In this document: positions 55,791-64,000 of the stretch, one piece after another
Layout of the letters: the number at the start of each line of letters is the position of its first letter
Numbering within the stretch: position 1 is the stretch's first letter
Assembly: GCF_000012485.1 (NCBI RefSeq)
Contig: NC_007512.1
Span: 1,945,501-2,009,500 of the forward strand
Length of the DNA stretch: 64,000 nt
Direction of reading: 5' to 3'
Origin: Pelodictyon luteolum DSM 273
GTDB lineage: Bacteria; Bacteroidota; Chlorobiia; Chlorobiales; Chlorobiaceae
Notes under the pieces: generated by a model
Database searches by the model: none
What the model saw: the letters and a program-made list of their open reading frames with translations, nothing else
Told to the model about the DNA's origin: nothing
Position numbers and translations under genes: made by a program

Positions 55791-57485
55791 ATGCCCTCTT
55801 CCAGGGCGCCTCAACCGTCCATACCCATGCAAGGCACCGCTTCCACCCAGAGAACATTCCTGCTGCTCCTCGCCTTCACGGCGCTGCTCTATGTTGTCAA
55901 CTTCCACATCAATGACATCTGGACGGAAAACGAGAGTTTCTACGCGGACGCAGTCCGCGTTATGCTGCAAAAGGGAGACTTCCTCAACATCACCTACAAC
56001 GGCGAACCGCGCTTTGTCAAGCCGCCGCTCACCTACTGGCTGATGGCCGCCTCGGCGTCCGTGTTCGGGCTGAACGAGTTCGCACTCCGCCTCCCCATCG
56101 TCGTGATGGCGTTCTGGACCGTACTGCTTACCTGGTCGATGGCGAGGATGCTCTACGGTGACAAAGCAGCCCTCTATGCTCTTGCCATGCAGGCGATCGG
56201 CATACAGTTCATCGCCGGCAAACAGTACGCTTCACCCGAAATCCCGCTGGCGTTCTTCTTCACCCTCACGCTCTGGCTCTTCCTCAAAAGCGAGAAAAGC
56301 GGCAACAGATGGTACAGCACCGCCGCCGCCGCGGCACTCGGCCTCACCGTCCTCACCAAGGGGTTCCCCTACTTCATCGTCATCGGGGGCATCATCATCA
56401 CCTACATCACGGTTTATGCCCGCTTCAACGCAAAGAATATATTCCGCCGGATCTGGAGCCACCGCCCCCTGTCGGGCGCGCTCATTGCCGTGGCCATAGG
56501 CATGAGCTGGATCCTTGCCATGTACCTCTCCTACGGCAGTGAGTACCTCAAGGTACTCAGCAATGAAACCGTAGAGCGCGCGTTCAGCTATAACGGCAAC
56601 CTCCTTAAAGACCTCTTCTTCTACCCGGAAGTCATCCTCTGGAGCTTCTTCCCCTACTCGCTGGTGTTCTATTTCGCGCTCATCGGCACATTCCTGCAGC
56701 CGAGCCGGCTCAGGAACATCGCACTCCCCATGGCATGGTTCACAGTCATGCTCGTCATCTTTACCGCCTCGAAAGGCAAGATCCCGACCTACTTCATCCA
56801 GGCCCACCCTGCCATGGCGCTCCTCACGGCAGCATGGATGAGCACAAGTCCCGCGCCTTCGAACAAAGCGCTCGCACTGCTATGGAATACCGCATTCATT
56901 CTACCTGCGGTGATAGGGGTAGCGCTCAGTGTGGCCATGGTGCAGGTGTTCAGTTTCCATCCGGCGTTCTATGCCATACCGGTCATTGCGCTCATCCTCA
57001 TGCTGGCCCCCTACACCCGCTCGCTCTACTACGCCCCATTCATCGGCACCTTCAGCGCGCTTTTCATCTTCAGCACGGCACTCATGCCGCAGCTGGAAAC
57101 GCGCCGCCCGATCGACAGCCTCGGCAGGGCGGTCGTCAATGAGAACCAGATTCCGGGCAACATCCCCATCCATGTGGAAAACGGAGATCTCTACAACGTC
57201 CCGTTCTACACCGGACGAAAAGCATTCTACTACGCCTCCACCGCAGACATGCCCCTGCAGTCCACACCGCTGCTCGCACTTGTTAAAACGACCAACCTCC
57301 CCGACTCGCTCAGGCAGTACGGCATATGGAGCGGCGACATCTATACCGCACGCAGCAGCGAATCACGCCTCATGATCTTCATCCGCTACCACCTCAACGC
57401 GCAGAAAGGAGACATGAGCGGGTTCACCAACTTTACGGCCATTTACCGGAAAGCTAACAACAAAGAGCCGGCAGACACCAACTGA
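55791..57485 (+). CDS. GT39/ArnT-like membrane glycosyltransferase
   Basis: A protein of 564 residues with about 12 membrane segments and the PMT/ArnT luminal loop WTENESFYADAVRVMLQKGDFL (E in the catalytic D/E position) followed by NGEPRFVKPPLTYWLMA. ArnT-like enzymes transfer lipid-carried sugars to lipid A or to proteins in the periplasm. C-terminal soluble part of about 130 residues. ATG at 55791 or 55827. Likely modifies LPS or envelope proteins; substrate not determinable. Confidence 0.9.
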   Translation: MPSSRAPQPSIPMQGTASTQRTFLLLLAFTALLYVVNFHINDIWTENESFYADAVRVMLQKGDFLNITYNGEPRFVKPPLTYWLMAASASVFGLNEFALRLPIVVMAFWTVLLTWSMARMLYGDKAALYALAMQAIGIQFIAGKQYASPEIPLAFFFTLTLWLFLKSEKSGNRWYSTAAAAALGLTVLTKGFPYFIVIGGIIITYITVYARFNAKNIFRRIWSHRPLSGALIAVAIGMSWILAMYLSYGSEYLKVLSNETVERAFSYNGNLLKDLFFYPEVILWSFFPYSLVFYFALIGTFLQPSRLRNIALPMAWFTVMLVIFTASKGKIPTYFIQAHPAMALLTAAWMSTSPAPSNKALALLWNTAFILPAVIGVALSVAMVQVFSFHPAFYAIPVIALILMLAPYTRSLYYAPFIGTFSALFIFSTALMPQLETRRPIDSLGRAVVNENQIPGNIPIHVENGDLYNVPFYTGRKAFYYASTADMPLQSTPLLALVKTTNLPDSLRQYGIWSGDIYTARSSESRLMIFIRYHLNAQKGDMSGFTNFTAIYRKANNKEPADTN

Positions 57486-57542
57486 TCAAAAAGAAAAACC
57501 CTCCCGGGAACGGGTACAAATGCACCACGTCCCTGGGAGGGT
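57486..57542 (-). terminator. terminator of the FkbM gene at 57574
   Basis: Arms ACCCTCCCGGGAACG (57498-57512) and CGTCCCTGGGAGGGT (57528-57542) pair at 13 of 15 positions. On the minus strand it is followed by TTTTTCTTTTTG. It may also stop the GT39 transcript. Confidence 0.75.
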
Positions 57543-57573
57543 CGCGCCGGACCAGTGCCAAAGGCTCACAAAG

Positions 57574-58425
57574 TCAGCCAGCGAGAACCGTCAGAACCTT
57601 CCCGATCGCATCAACCTGTTCGGTGGGCACGAAGACATGATCCTTCATGACTGAATCGGTATAATCACCCACATCGCTTACCGGCGCAATGCCGCGATAG
57701 GTATCAGCCTCAGTTTTCATGATCCGGTAGAACGAGTAACCGAATCCGCTTATCATTCCGACCATCTCTTTGCTCCGGCGTGCCTTCAGCTCGTTCTCCT
57801 GCCGATTCGGCAGCACTTCCATGATGATGACAGGCCGGTCCCGCTCGATGAGTCCCTGCAGGCTACGCACTACCTCCAGTTCAGCCCCCTCGACATCGAT
57901 TTTAAGCACTGACACCCTGCCATCAAGCACAACGCCTTCAATGCTTTCGTGACGGAAAACCGGAACGAACTTCACCGTCTTTTGGCCTTCCGAACGAAGT
58001 TCGGCAACAATAGTCGATTCCGGATCAGTCCCGTCGCTACCATAGAGCGGCACCACGCCGTCACTATCCGAAAGGCCTGCGGGAACAACCTTGATGTTCT
58101 TCCACCGGTTGGATGAAACCAGTGCATCAAGGTAAGCGACGCAGGACGGGTTCGGCTCGAACCCCACATACTTCATGTCCGGGGCAAGCGTTTTCACCTT
58201 GATGAGGGTCTGACCGAGGTTAATCCCGACATCGTAAAAGATACCACCATCTGCATATCGGAATATCTCCGTCAATACACCCGACATCCACTTCTCTCCG
58301 CTCACGCCTACCTTTACCCCACCCAGCACGGGAACCGATACCGCTTTGCCGTTCACGGTCCTTGGAATGGAGAGATTGAGCGTCGACATCAGTCCGGCGG
58401 CTATGGTACTGAGGAAATCTGACAT
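57574..58425 (-). CDS. FkbM family methyltransferase
   Basis: A SAM-dependent methyltransferase of 283 residues. SAM motif FYDVGINLGQTLIKVK, then FEPNPSC, and LKIDVEGAELEVVRSLQGL (the FkbM-type D-x-E-G-x-E). FkbM enzymes O-methylate sugars or other groups, often on LPS or polysaccharides. It is transcribed opposite to its GT neighbours and has its own terminator. Confidence 0.88.
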   Translation of the reverse strand: MSDFLSTIAAGLMSTLNLSIPRTVNGKAVSVPVLGGVKVGVSGEKWMSGVLTEIFRYADGGIFYDVGINLGQTLIKVKTLAPDMKYVGFEPNPSCVAYLDALVSSNRWKNIKVVPAGLSDSDGVVPLYGSDGTDPESTIVAELRSEGQKTVKFVPVFRHESIEGVVLDGRVSVLKIDVEGAELEVVRSLQGLIERDRPVIIMEVLPNRQENELKARRSKEMVGMISGFGYSFYRIMKTEADTYRGIAPVSDVGDYTDSVMKDHVFVPTEQVDAIGKVLTVLAG

Positions 58426-58501
58426 ACTTGATACAAGAGATAAGTTTGGGACACAATGTCAGTGAATATACCACTCCATTCTTTCACCAAACGAAAATAC
58501 C

Positions 58502-59527
58502 GTGAAAAGCGCTACATTATCACAAAACTTGATCGAGATGCAAAAACACACAGCCCCCATCGCATCAACACCGAAAAGCATCGTCGTCCTCGCCAGGGAG
58601 TGCTACGGTGACGCCATCATGCAGACCCCGCTCATCGCAACCCTCCGGCAAACCTATCCGGCATCGGCCATTTATGTCGTTGCCTTTACCCGCATCATCT
58701 GCGACTTCTTCAGCTCCGACAGCAACGTCACCGCCACCTATCACGCCAAACGAGACCTGCATCGATACTTTTTCAAGTTCCTCCTGAAAAAATACGACGT
58801 ACTCTTCAACCCGAAGGACCACCCATCAACCACATTCAACCTCAACGCACGCCTTATCCGCGCCCGCTTCAAGGTAGGCCTCCGGAACAACGGCAACGAA
58901 GAATTGTACGACTACCTGCTCGACATACCCAAAAGCACCCATGAATCGATAAGGAACCTGTCCCTTATGCAGGCGCTCGGGCACCATGAGATCACCCCCT
59001 GCAGGCCGTATATACCTACCATGCCTGTATCGGACGAGATCAACACCTTCCTTGCTGAACTCCCGGACCGGCAATACGTCGGCATCAACATCAGCACCGG
59101 TACCCCGGGAGGCCACCGCACCATTGAACAGTGGTCCGACCTCATCAAGAGTTTCCCCGGCGAACGCTTCGTTATCTTCTCAGCACCGGGCGACCTAAAC
59201 GAAAAACGGCTGATCGAACAGCCGCATAAGAATGTTGTCCCCTCTCCCGCAACGAAAAACCTCTATGAAGTTTCGGCAGTTGTACGGAAGCTCCGGTTCC
59301 TCGTAACCCCCGATACCTCACTCGTCCATATCGCAGCCTGCTCAGACACCCCGCTCGTGGCCATGTACCGCCATAATCCGGGCGACAGCCAGGCCTACGC
59401 GCCACTCAGCACCCTGCAGGAGGTCATCGTCTCCCCGACCCCTGAAGTCGTCGATATTGACACCGCATCCGTAACGGCAGGAGTCACACGTATGCATCAG
59501 AACACAGCAGAGAACAGCAAACAGTAA
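58502..59527 (+). CDS. glycosyltransferase family 9, paralogue of the 54680 protein
   Basis: A protein of 341 residues (GTG start at 58502; ATG at 58538 is an alternative). It has IVVLARECYGDAIMQTPLIATLR, DVLFNPKDHPST, VVPSPATKNLYEV and LVTPDTSLVHIAACSDTPLVAMY. Several of these are nearly the same as in the 54680 product, so the two are paralogues with different insert regions. It runs into the FkbM gene two bases downstream. Confidence 0.87.
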   Translation: MKSATLSQNLIEMQKHTAPIASTPKSIVVLARECYGDAIMQTPLIATLRQTYPASAIYVVAFTRIICDFFSSDSNVTATYHAKRDLHRYFFKFLLKKYDVLFNPKDHPSTTFNLNARLIRARFKVGLRNNGNEELYDYLLDIPKSTHESIRNLSLMQALGHHEITPCRPYIPTMPVSDEINTFLAELPDRQYVGINISTGTPGGHRTIEQWSDLIKSFPGERFVIFSAPGDLNEKRLIEQPHKNVVPSPATKNLYEVSAVVRKLRFLVTPDTSLVHIAACSDTPLVAMYRHNPGDSQAYAPLSTLQEVIVSPTPEVVDIDTASVTAGVTRMHQNTAENSKQ

Positions 59528-59529
59528 TC

Positions 59530-60294
59530 ATGGCACGTCAGCCCCAGGAAAACCGAACAAAAGAAATGGATATGGGCTCCGTTGATTTTCAGAACAGATA
59601 TGTGCGAAACTTTAAAGTTTCCCATGCATACGAACAAGAACTTGAACGGAGCTTTTTCAACAATAAGCCACAAGGGTTTTTTGTTGATGTAGGCGCAAAT
59701 GAGCCGGTCATTCAGTCCCAGACCTATCATTTCGAACAGCTGGGTTGGAGGGGACTGCTATTGGAACCGATCCCGCACTATGTACAGTTGCTGAAGGAGC
59801 AGCGGACCGGAAAGGTCATCCAGTACGCATGCTCATCACCACAAAACCATGGCAATACCCTTAAGCTCATTGTTGCCGGCGGGCATTCAACCCTGAATAC
59901 CAACCCTATAGCTCTCGGCACCACCAGCAATGAAACCATCGACGTTACCTGCAGGACTCTGGATTCGATTCTCGAGGAAAACGGGGTAGAGCCTGGTTTT
60001 GACTTCATCTCAATCGATATAGAAGGCCATGAGATGGAGATGTTCAAGGGTTTTACACTCACGAAATGGAAACCAAAACTGGTACTGCTGGAAGACCATG
60101 TTACCAACCACCGAAAACACAACCATATGGTTTCGAACGGTTATCAGGTCATCATGAGGACCGGCTTGAACAGCTGGTATGTCCCGAAATCTGACGGGTA
60201 CAGGTTATCCGTGGCAGCAAGGATTGAATTCATTCGCAAATACTGGCTGGGACTCGGCTTCAGGAAGGTAAAATATTTCAGGATGCCCTTATAG
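59530..60294 (+). CDS. FkbM family methyltransferase
   Basis: A protein of 254 residues with SAM site GFFVDVGANEPVIQSQTYHFE, LLLEPIP and FISIDIEGHEMEMFKGF. Shares family and the D-x-E-G-x-E pattern with the 57574 protein but differs strongly elsewhere. Base composition is AT-richer (about 40% GC at 59641-59700) than in flanking genes (about 58-60%). The stop is 13 bases from the convergent GT9 gene. Probably methylates a surface glycan (inference). Confidence 0.86.
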   Translation: MARQPQENRTKEMDMGSVDFQNRYVRNFKVSHAYEQELERSFFNNKPQGFFVDVGANEPVIQSQTYHFEQLGWRGLLLEPIPHYVQLLKEQRTGKVIQYACSSPQNHGNTLKLIVAGGHSTLNTNPIALGTTSNETIDVTCRTLDSILEENGVEPGFDFISIDIEGHEMEMFKGFTLTKWKPKLVLLEDHVTNHRKHNHMVSNGYQVIMRTGLNSWYVPKSDGYRLSVAARIEFIRKYWLGLGFRKVKYFRMPL

Positions 60295-60307
60295 GGCGGT
60301 AGGATTC

Positions 60308-61252
60308 CTAACCGCACAACTCCTGAACAACTGATGCCACAGCGTCCGACATAAGGTTCTCCTGGCACCGGTAGTGGCCGTACCGGCAGGTCCGCTGGAA
60401 ACAAGGCGCACATGGTTCGGTCGACTGCATGATGACGCTCCTGCTGCCGAGCGGACGGGTCCAGCCTGGGCTTGTCGAACCGAACAGGCCAATGAGCGGC
60501 GTACCGACGTACCCTGCGAGGTGCATCAACCCCGAATCGTTCGACACCACCGCTTTTCCTGCAGCCATGATTCCTGCCGCCTCCACAAGAGAGGTCTTCC
60601 CGGTCAGGTCTTCCACCCGGCCAGGCGCTGCTGCGGCAATCTTACGGGCCTCATCACTGTCGGCAGCAGTACCCAGAACCACGACCCTTTCACCTGCCTG
60701 CAATCGGGCCAGCTCGGCAAAATGGGGCCAGCGTTTCGCTGGGCCGTATGCGGCACCGGGACAGTAAACGACCACACCGCGATAACGTTCATCGGCTGGC
60801 ACCGCTTTCCCGCCCCATGCTTCGGGTTCGCGGTACGGTACCTGCAGGATCTCGGCATACTCCTTCGTGATGTGCTGCGACTTGTCTCGGAGCCTGCCCG
60901 GAAGCCGCTCGGTCAAAAGCAACCCGCGCATCTCACGCGAAAGCCCCCGTCGAACCGGAATGCCAGCCTGGAAAGCGAACCACGCCGATGAGAAGGAATA
61001 GGGTAATAGGTAAATAGCGGAAAACCCCGCAGACTGCACGGACTCAAGCGTCCGGCTGCGCTCTGCACTGTCTGCCCGATCAAATGCAATCTGCGGCAAC
61101 TCGGAAAGGAGCGCTACCAGCCCGCCCATCTTCTTCGGGACGAGCAAGGTTGTTTCCGCCCGGCGCCGAGCCGGTAGGCGTTCGACAACGGAAAGGGCAA
61201 GCAGGAGATCCCCGATCCAGTTCGGCAGGAGGATGGCGGAACGGCTCTTCAT
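60308..61252 (-). CDS. heptosyltransferase II-like glycosyltransferase (GT9)
   Basis: A protein of 314 residues. N-terminal ILLPNWIGDLLLALSVVERL (the GD site), AVVSNDSGLMHLAGYVGTPLIGLFG (D-S-G-x-x-H) and a Cys cluster CAPCFQRTCRYGHYRC near the C terminus, as in WaaF-type heptosyltransferases II. Such enzymes add heptose to the LPS inner core. Four-base overlap with the preceding GT gene indicates coupling. Last gene of the minus-strand LPS operon. Confidence 0.9.
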   Translation of the reverse strand: MKSRSAILLPNWIGDLLLALSVVERLPARRRAETTLLVPKKMGGLVALLSELPQIAFDRADSAERSRTLESVQSAGFSAIYLLPYSFSSAWFAFQAGIPVRRGLSREMRGLLLTERLPGRLRDKSQHITKEYAEILQVPYREPEAWGGKAVPADERYRGVVVYCPGAAYGPAKRWPHFAELARLQAGERVVVLGTAADSDEARKIAAAAPGRVEDLTGKTSLVEAAGIMAAGKAVVSNDSGLMHLAGYVGTPLIGLFGSTSPGWTRPLGSRSVIMQSTEPCAPCFQRTCRYGHYRCQENLMSDAVASVVQELCG

Positions 61253-62112
61253 TTCACTGCAATAAAGTGTTTCTTGCTCAGCTCGAGCCCCAGCGCCCTC
61301 TCCAGCTTGAGCATGAGCCGATGCTTCTTCTCCCGTTTCGTCAGCACGTGGTCGGGGTTAGCTTGGAACAGTCCCTGTTCCTTCGCCAACCACTCCCTGA
61401 TCACCTCCGGATGAGCGCCAGTGAACGGCCTGATAATCTGCTGGTCGATTTCGCCGTAGTCGATGCGCTTATGGCTGTTGCTCCAGTACTTCTGCACATT
61501 CTCCGACTTCCGGTTCATCTCCTCCTCGCTCCGCACCCAGCCGTAGTGGTAGATGTGCGCCCCGGTATGGGCGGCCCGCGGGTAGCGGGTCACCCTCCCC
61601 CGATCTGCCAGCACATGCCAGAAAAGCCCGTCAGGCGCACAGCTCTTCACAGAGTTTTTGATGATGCGCGCCTCGCGCCGGTACCAACCGGGAGAATCGA
61701 GCACGCTCTGGGCGTTGCCGTAGAAATGGTGGTAATCAAACGTCAGTGCCTCCACCCTGTCGTCATTGAGATGGCGGCGGCAGGCGTCAACTATCTTCTG
61801 CAGCTCATCCTCATGCACGACTTCATCGCCCTCAAGGTAAAAGGCCCAATCGCCAGAAGTGTTGAACTGCGCAATCATCTTCTGCTGGCCGTAGACGTAG
61901 CCGCCCGACTGCATTTTATCGTTCCACCTTGACTCGATGATGCGGATTTTCGGGTCCCCTATCGAATGCACCCTCTCGAGCGTGTCGTCGTCCCCATAAC
62001 CCACGTTCACGACAAACTCGTCGACAATTGAGAGGACCGAGCGTATCGACTCCACGAAGGGAAATCCATAGATGGTTCCGTTCCTTATGAAGGTGAAGGC
62101 GCTGATTTTCAT
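61249..62112 (-). CDS. glycosyltransferase family 2-like protein
   Basis: A protein of 287 residues: MKISAFTFIRNGTIYGFPFV opening, GT-A fold with a DxD-like YLEGDEVVHEDE and a middle HFYGNAQSVLDSPGWYRREARI. ATG at 62112 chosen from two-base gap to the previous stop. Distantly related to GT2; sugar unknown. Part of the coupled minus-strand operon. Confidence 0.82.
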   Translation of the reverse strand: MKISAFTFIRNGTIYGFPFVESIRSVLSIVDEFVVNVGYGDDDTLERVHSIGDPKIRIIESRWNDKMQSGGYVYGQQKMIAQFNTSGDWAFYLEGDEVVHEDELQKIVDACRRHLNDDRVEALTFDYHHFYGNAQSVLDSPGWYRREARIIKNSVKSCAPDGLFWHVLADRGRVTRYPRAAHTGAHIYHYGWVRSEEEMNRKSENVQKYWSNSHKRIDYGEIDQQIIRPFTGAHPEVIREWLAKEQGLFQANPDHVLTKREKKHRLMLKLERALGLELSKKHFIAVK

Positions 62113-62114
62113 AC

Positions 62115-62921
62115 TCACTGCTTCTCCAGATACTTGTCGATGCCGTTCGGGCACCACGTCTTTTTCACCATCATTGCCTCTTGAAGGATCCTGTCGTTCT
62201 CTGCAAGGGCGCCCCCTGTAGCTTCCTTGTTGTTTTCCCTGTGCCAGAGGTGCGCCGCGATGGCGCTGAAGCGCACGTTGCGCCGGAGCACGCCGCTGTT
62301 GATCATCCGCACGGCAAACTCGCTGTCCTCTCGCCCCCACCCCGTAAAATCCTCATTGAAACCGTTGACGCGGATGCAATCCGCCCTGAAAAATGACATA
62401 TTGCAGCTCCGTATACCGCGGAGAGCCTCTGTCGGCCTTGCAAGCATACCTGCAAGCCAGGGGAGACGGACGGCGCTTTTGCGGTTGCCGACCCCCCTGC
62501 CGAAAGGAGATATATCGATATTCTTCGACACCAGACGCGCCTCAGTTGTCTGCCGTGAAAGCATCACCCGTGAACCCTGGACAAAGGTATTCTCGCGAGA
62601 AAGCTGTTTGTGATCCCGTATGAAATCGGAATGAAGCACCATGTCACCATCAATAATCACCACATACTCACCACAAGCCGCAGCGATTGCCCGGTTCCTT
62701 GATGCCGCCGCCCGAAAGCCGAGATCCTCCTGCCATACATGCACCACAGGAATGGAGGAGGACTGCCGGTACTCTTCGACCAGTCTGGCGGTATCGGACC
62801 GGCTCCCGTCATCGGCCACGATTACCTCGTCGGGCACTTCCGACTGCCGGAGCGCGCTCCTAAGTGAGAGCTCGAGCGCTTCCGGCCAGTTGTATGTTGT
62901 GATGACAAGACTGCACTTCAT
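62115..62921 (-). CDS. glycosyltransferase family 2 with galactosyltransferase-type C terminus
   Basis: A protein of 268 residues: GT-A start VITTYNWPEALELSLRS, DEVIVADDGSRSDTARLV, VIIDGDMVLH (DxD) and the C-terminal GWGREDSEFAVRM with H-x-H-like HLWHRENN, as in polymer-type GT2 enzymes. Start overlaps the previous gene's stop by four bases. Confidence 0.87.
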   Translation of the reverse strand: MKCSLVITTYNWPEALELSLRSALRQSEVPDEVIVADDGSRSDTARLVEEYRQSSSIPVVHVWQEDLGFRAAASRNRAIAAACGEYVVIIDGDMVLHSDFIRDHKQLSRENTFVQGSRVMLSRQTTEARLVSKNIDISPFGRGVGNRKSAVRLPWLAGMLARPTEALRGIRSCNMSFFRADCIRVNGFNEDFTGWGREDSEFAVRMINSGVLRRNVRFSAIAAHLWHRENNKEATGGALAENDRILQEAMMVKKTWCPNGIDKYLEKQ

Positions 62922-63667
62922 CGGCGGTTCGCTTCGTAGAGCTTGATGTACTTGTAAAAGACTCCGTTGGCGTTCGAGACAGAGATCAGGAGCCCCTCGT
63001 ATCCGTATAGCCACCCCCTCTTAAGGATGTAGTACTTGAAAAACGAGAACGCAGCAAAGAGGAACGCCTGTAAAGCCGATGCGCTCTTCTTTCCCTTCCG
63101 CTCATCGGCCCAGAGGGTCGAGTAGTGCTGCAGCTTGGCAATCAGCTGCGAAGCGTTGTCGTATGCGTAATGCTTAAGGCGGCCACGCAGCCGGACAATC
63201 CGTGTCCCCTCGTTGATTTCGAGACCCTCATGAATCATCCTGTCGTTGAATCGAACGCGCTTCCGGTTGAAAAGGCGCTCCACCAGGTCGTTGTCCCAGC
63301 CGCAACCATTGATGAGGCGCCCGTGGTAATGGTTGTTGCGCCCGACCGCGTAGACACAATGCTCGTCGAGCTGCATCGACTGAATTTCTTCTGCAAGAAA
63401 GGAGCTCACGACCTCGTCGCTGTCGACGGAAAGGATCCAGTCGTTCGACGCCTTGTCGACTGCAAGGTTCTTCATCGGCCCGAAGCCGAGGAAAGGGTGC
63501 TCATGCACCACCACGTTCGGGAATCTGCGGGCAATCTCGAGCGTACGATCACCGGAGCCGCTGTCGAGCACGACCACCTCATCGAAGCCCCGCAAGGCTT
63601 CAAGACACTCCCTGAGGGTTGCTTCCGAATCCTTCGTAAGGATGGTTACCGTGATTTTTTCAGCCAA
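62918..63667 (-). CDS. WaaE/KdtX-type glycosyltransferase family 2 protein
   Basis: A protein of 249 residues: VTILTKDSEATLRECLEALR, VVVLDSGSGDRTLEIARRFP, HPFLGFGPMKNLAVDKAS and LSVDSDEVVSSFLAEEIQ (DxD), the WaaE layout. WaaE adds glucose or a related sugar to inner-core heptose in enterobacteria. C-terminal segment with a possible membrane-associated helix (AFLFAAFSFFKYYILKRGWL). Overlaps the previous gene by 22 bases. Confidence 0.88.
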   Translation of the reverse strand: MAEKITVTILTKDSEATLRECLEALRGFDEVVVLDSGSGDRTLEIARRFPNVVVHEHPFLGFGPMKNLAVDKASNDWILSVDSDEVVSSFLAEEIQSMQLDEHCVYAVGRNNHYHGRLINGCGWDNDLVERLFNRKRVRFNDRMIHEGLEINEGTRIVRLRGRLKHYAYDNASQLIAKLQHYSTLWADERKGKKSASALQAFLFAAFSFFKYYILKRGWLYGYEGLLISVSNANGVFYKYIKLYEANRR

Positions 63668-64000
63668 GAGGCAACTTCCTGATAAATGGTTTCAGGCTCA
63701 ATACGGAAGAGGCAGTCGCTTTTGCCGTGATGGTCGTCGCACCCGGCCTTACCACACGGCACGCACTCCATATCCGCCTGGAACATGGTAATGTTGCCAT
63801 AGGTCTGTAGCGGCATGCTTTCGCCGGTGGCGCGGTGCAGACTGTTGCACCATGGAGACCACATGGCCGGAAGGGTAGGGCCGAAGATGGCAAACACCTG
63901 CCGCTCCTGAGCGGTCGCTATGTGCATGTTCAATGTATCAGCACCAATATACGCCATTGAGCAGGCACTCAGTGCAATCAGTTCGTCGATGCTGGTGCAC
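63646..64000 (-). CDS. GT9 heptosyltransferase-like protein (5' end outside window)
   Basis: The frame is open to the right edge; 14 codons precede the first ATG (CTSIDELIALSACS). The visible 118 residues are the C-terminal part with AYIGADTLNMHIATAQERQV (D-T-x-x-x-H site) and a Cys cluster ECVPCGKAGC...DCLF, as in heptosyltransferases. First visible gene of the minus-strand LPS operon; its stop overlaps the next start by 22 bases. Confidence 0.9.
   Translation of the reverse strand, partial: CTSIDELIALSACSMAYIGADTLNMHIATAQERQVFAIFGPTLPAMWSPWCNSLHRATGESMPLQTYGNITMFQADMECVPCGKAGCDDHHGKSDCLFRIEPETIYQEVASWLKKSR

Overview
The window is a GC-rich, gene-dense piece of a Gram-negative bacterial chromosome. 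It has outer-membrane genes (lpxB, bamA, lptC, skp/ompH-like, kdsD, heptosyltransferase-like genes) together with a type 2 isopentenyl-diphosphate isomerase next to a polyprenyl synthase, sucD, a Bacteroidota/Chlorobi-type small AURKAIP1/COX24-domain protein and single-domain nucleotidyltransferases. This mix best fits a green sulfur bacterium (Chlorobium/Pelodictyon group, possibly close to C. luteolum). That placement is inference: the window contains no photosynthesis gene and no rRNA.

Layout. 1-10.4 kb: end of a GltD-like flavoprotein, lpxB, a phosphohexomutase, an ECF sigma factor followed by three membrane or periplasmic stress-type genes, a flippase and kdsD. 10.4-17.2 kb: gatA-sucD, uppS-bamA and an outer-membrane beta-barrel protein. 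17.2-24 kb (minus strand): BFN-type nuclease, etfBA, two tRNAs behind a 35-residue ribosomal-type protein, rho, ruvA-folC and rpsT. 24-29.4 kb: glmM-like mutase, MsbA-like ABC exporter, an orphan MNT nucleotidyltransferase with a stub of a HEPN partner, and a FtsX-type permease. 29.4-35.1 kb: idi2, polyprenyl synthase, dprA, skp-like, lptC, panD and a GlmU N-domain-like gene. 35.3-45.5 kb (minus strand): the rimP-nusA-infB-rbfA-truB-ribF-rpsO series and then yicC-gmk-rpoZ-VOC. 45.7-49.6 kb is the most accessory-looking part: a DUF4143 ATPase, a secreted unknown protein with a fragmentary paralogue beside it, and a Fic protein. 49.7-53.9 kb: PTS IIA-hisS-glutaredoxin and CPBP protease-cdsA. 54-64 kb: a cell-surface glycan region with four GT9 genes, one GT39, three GT2-type genes and two FkbM methyltransferases; it runs off the right edge.

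How it fits together. Much of the window serves envelope assembly: lipid A (lpxB, kdsD), carrier lipid and prenyl precursors (uppS, idi2, polyprenyl synthase), outer-membrane insertion (bamA, skp, lptC), sugar phosphates (two mutases, GlmU-like) and glycan transfer. The rest is translation and transcription housekeeping. No CRISPR array, insertion sequence, prophage or complete new defence system was recognised. The strongest unexplained signals are the secreted-protein/fragment/Fic neighbourhood, a terminator-like hairpin in the rimP-nusA leader, the DUF4405 protein with a helical-repeat tail in the ECF cluster, and the GT9/FkbM region.
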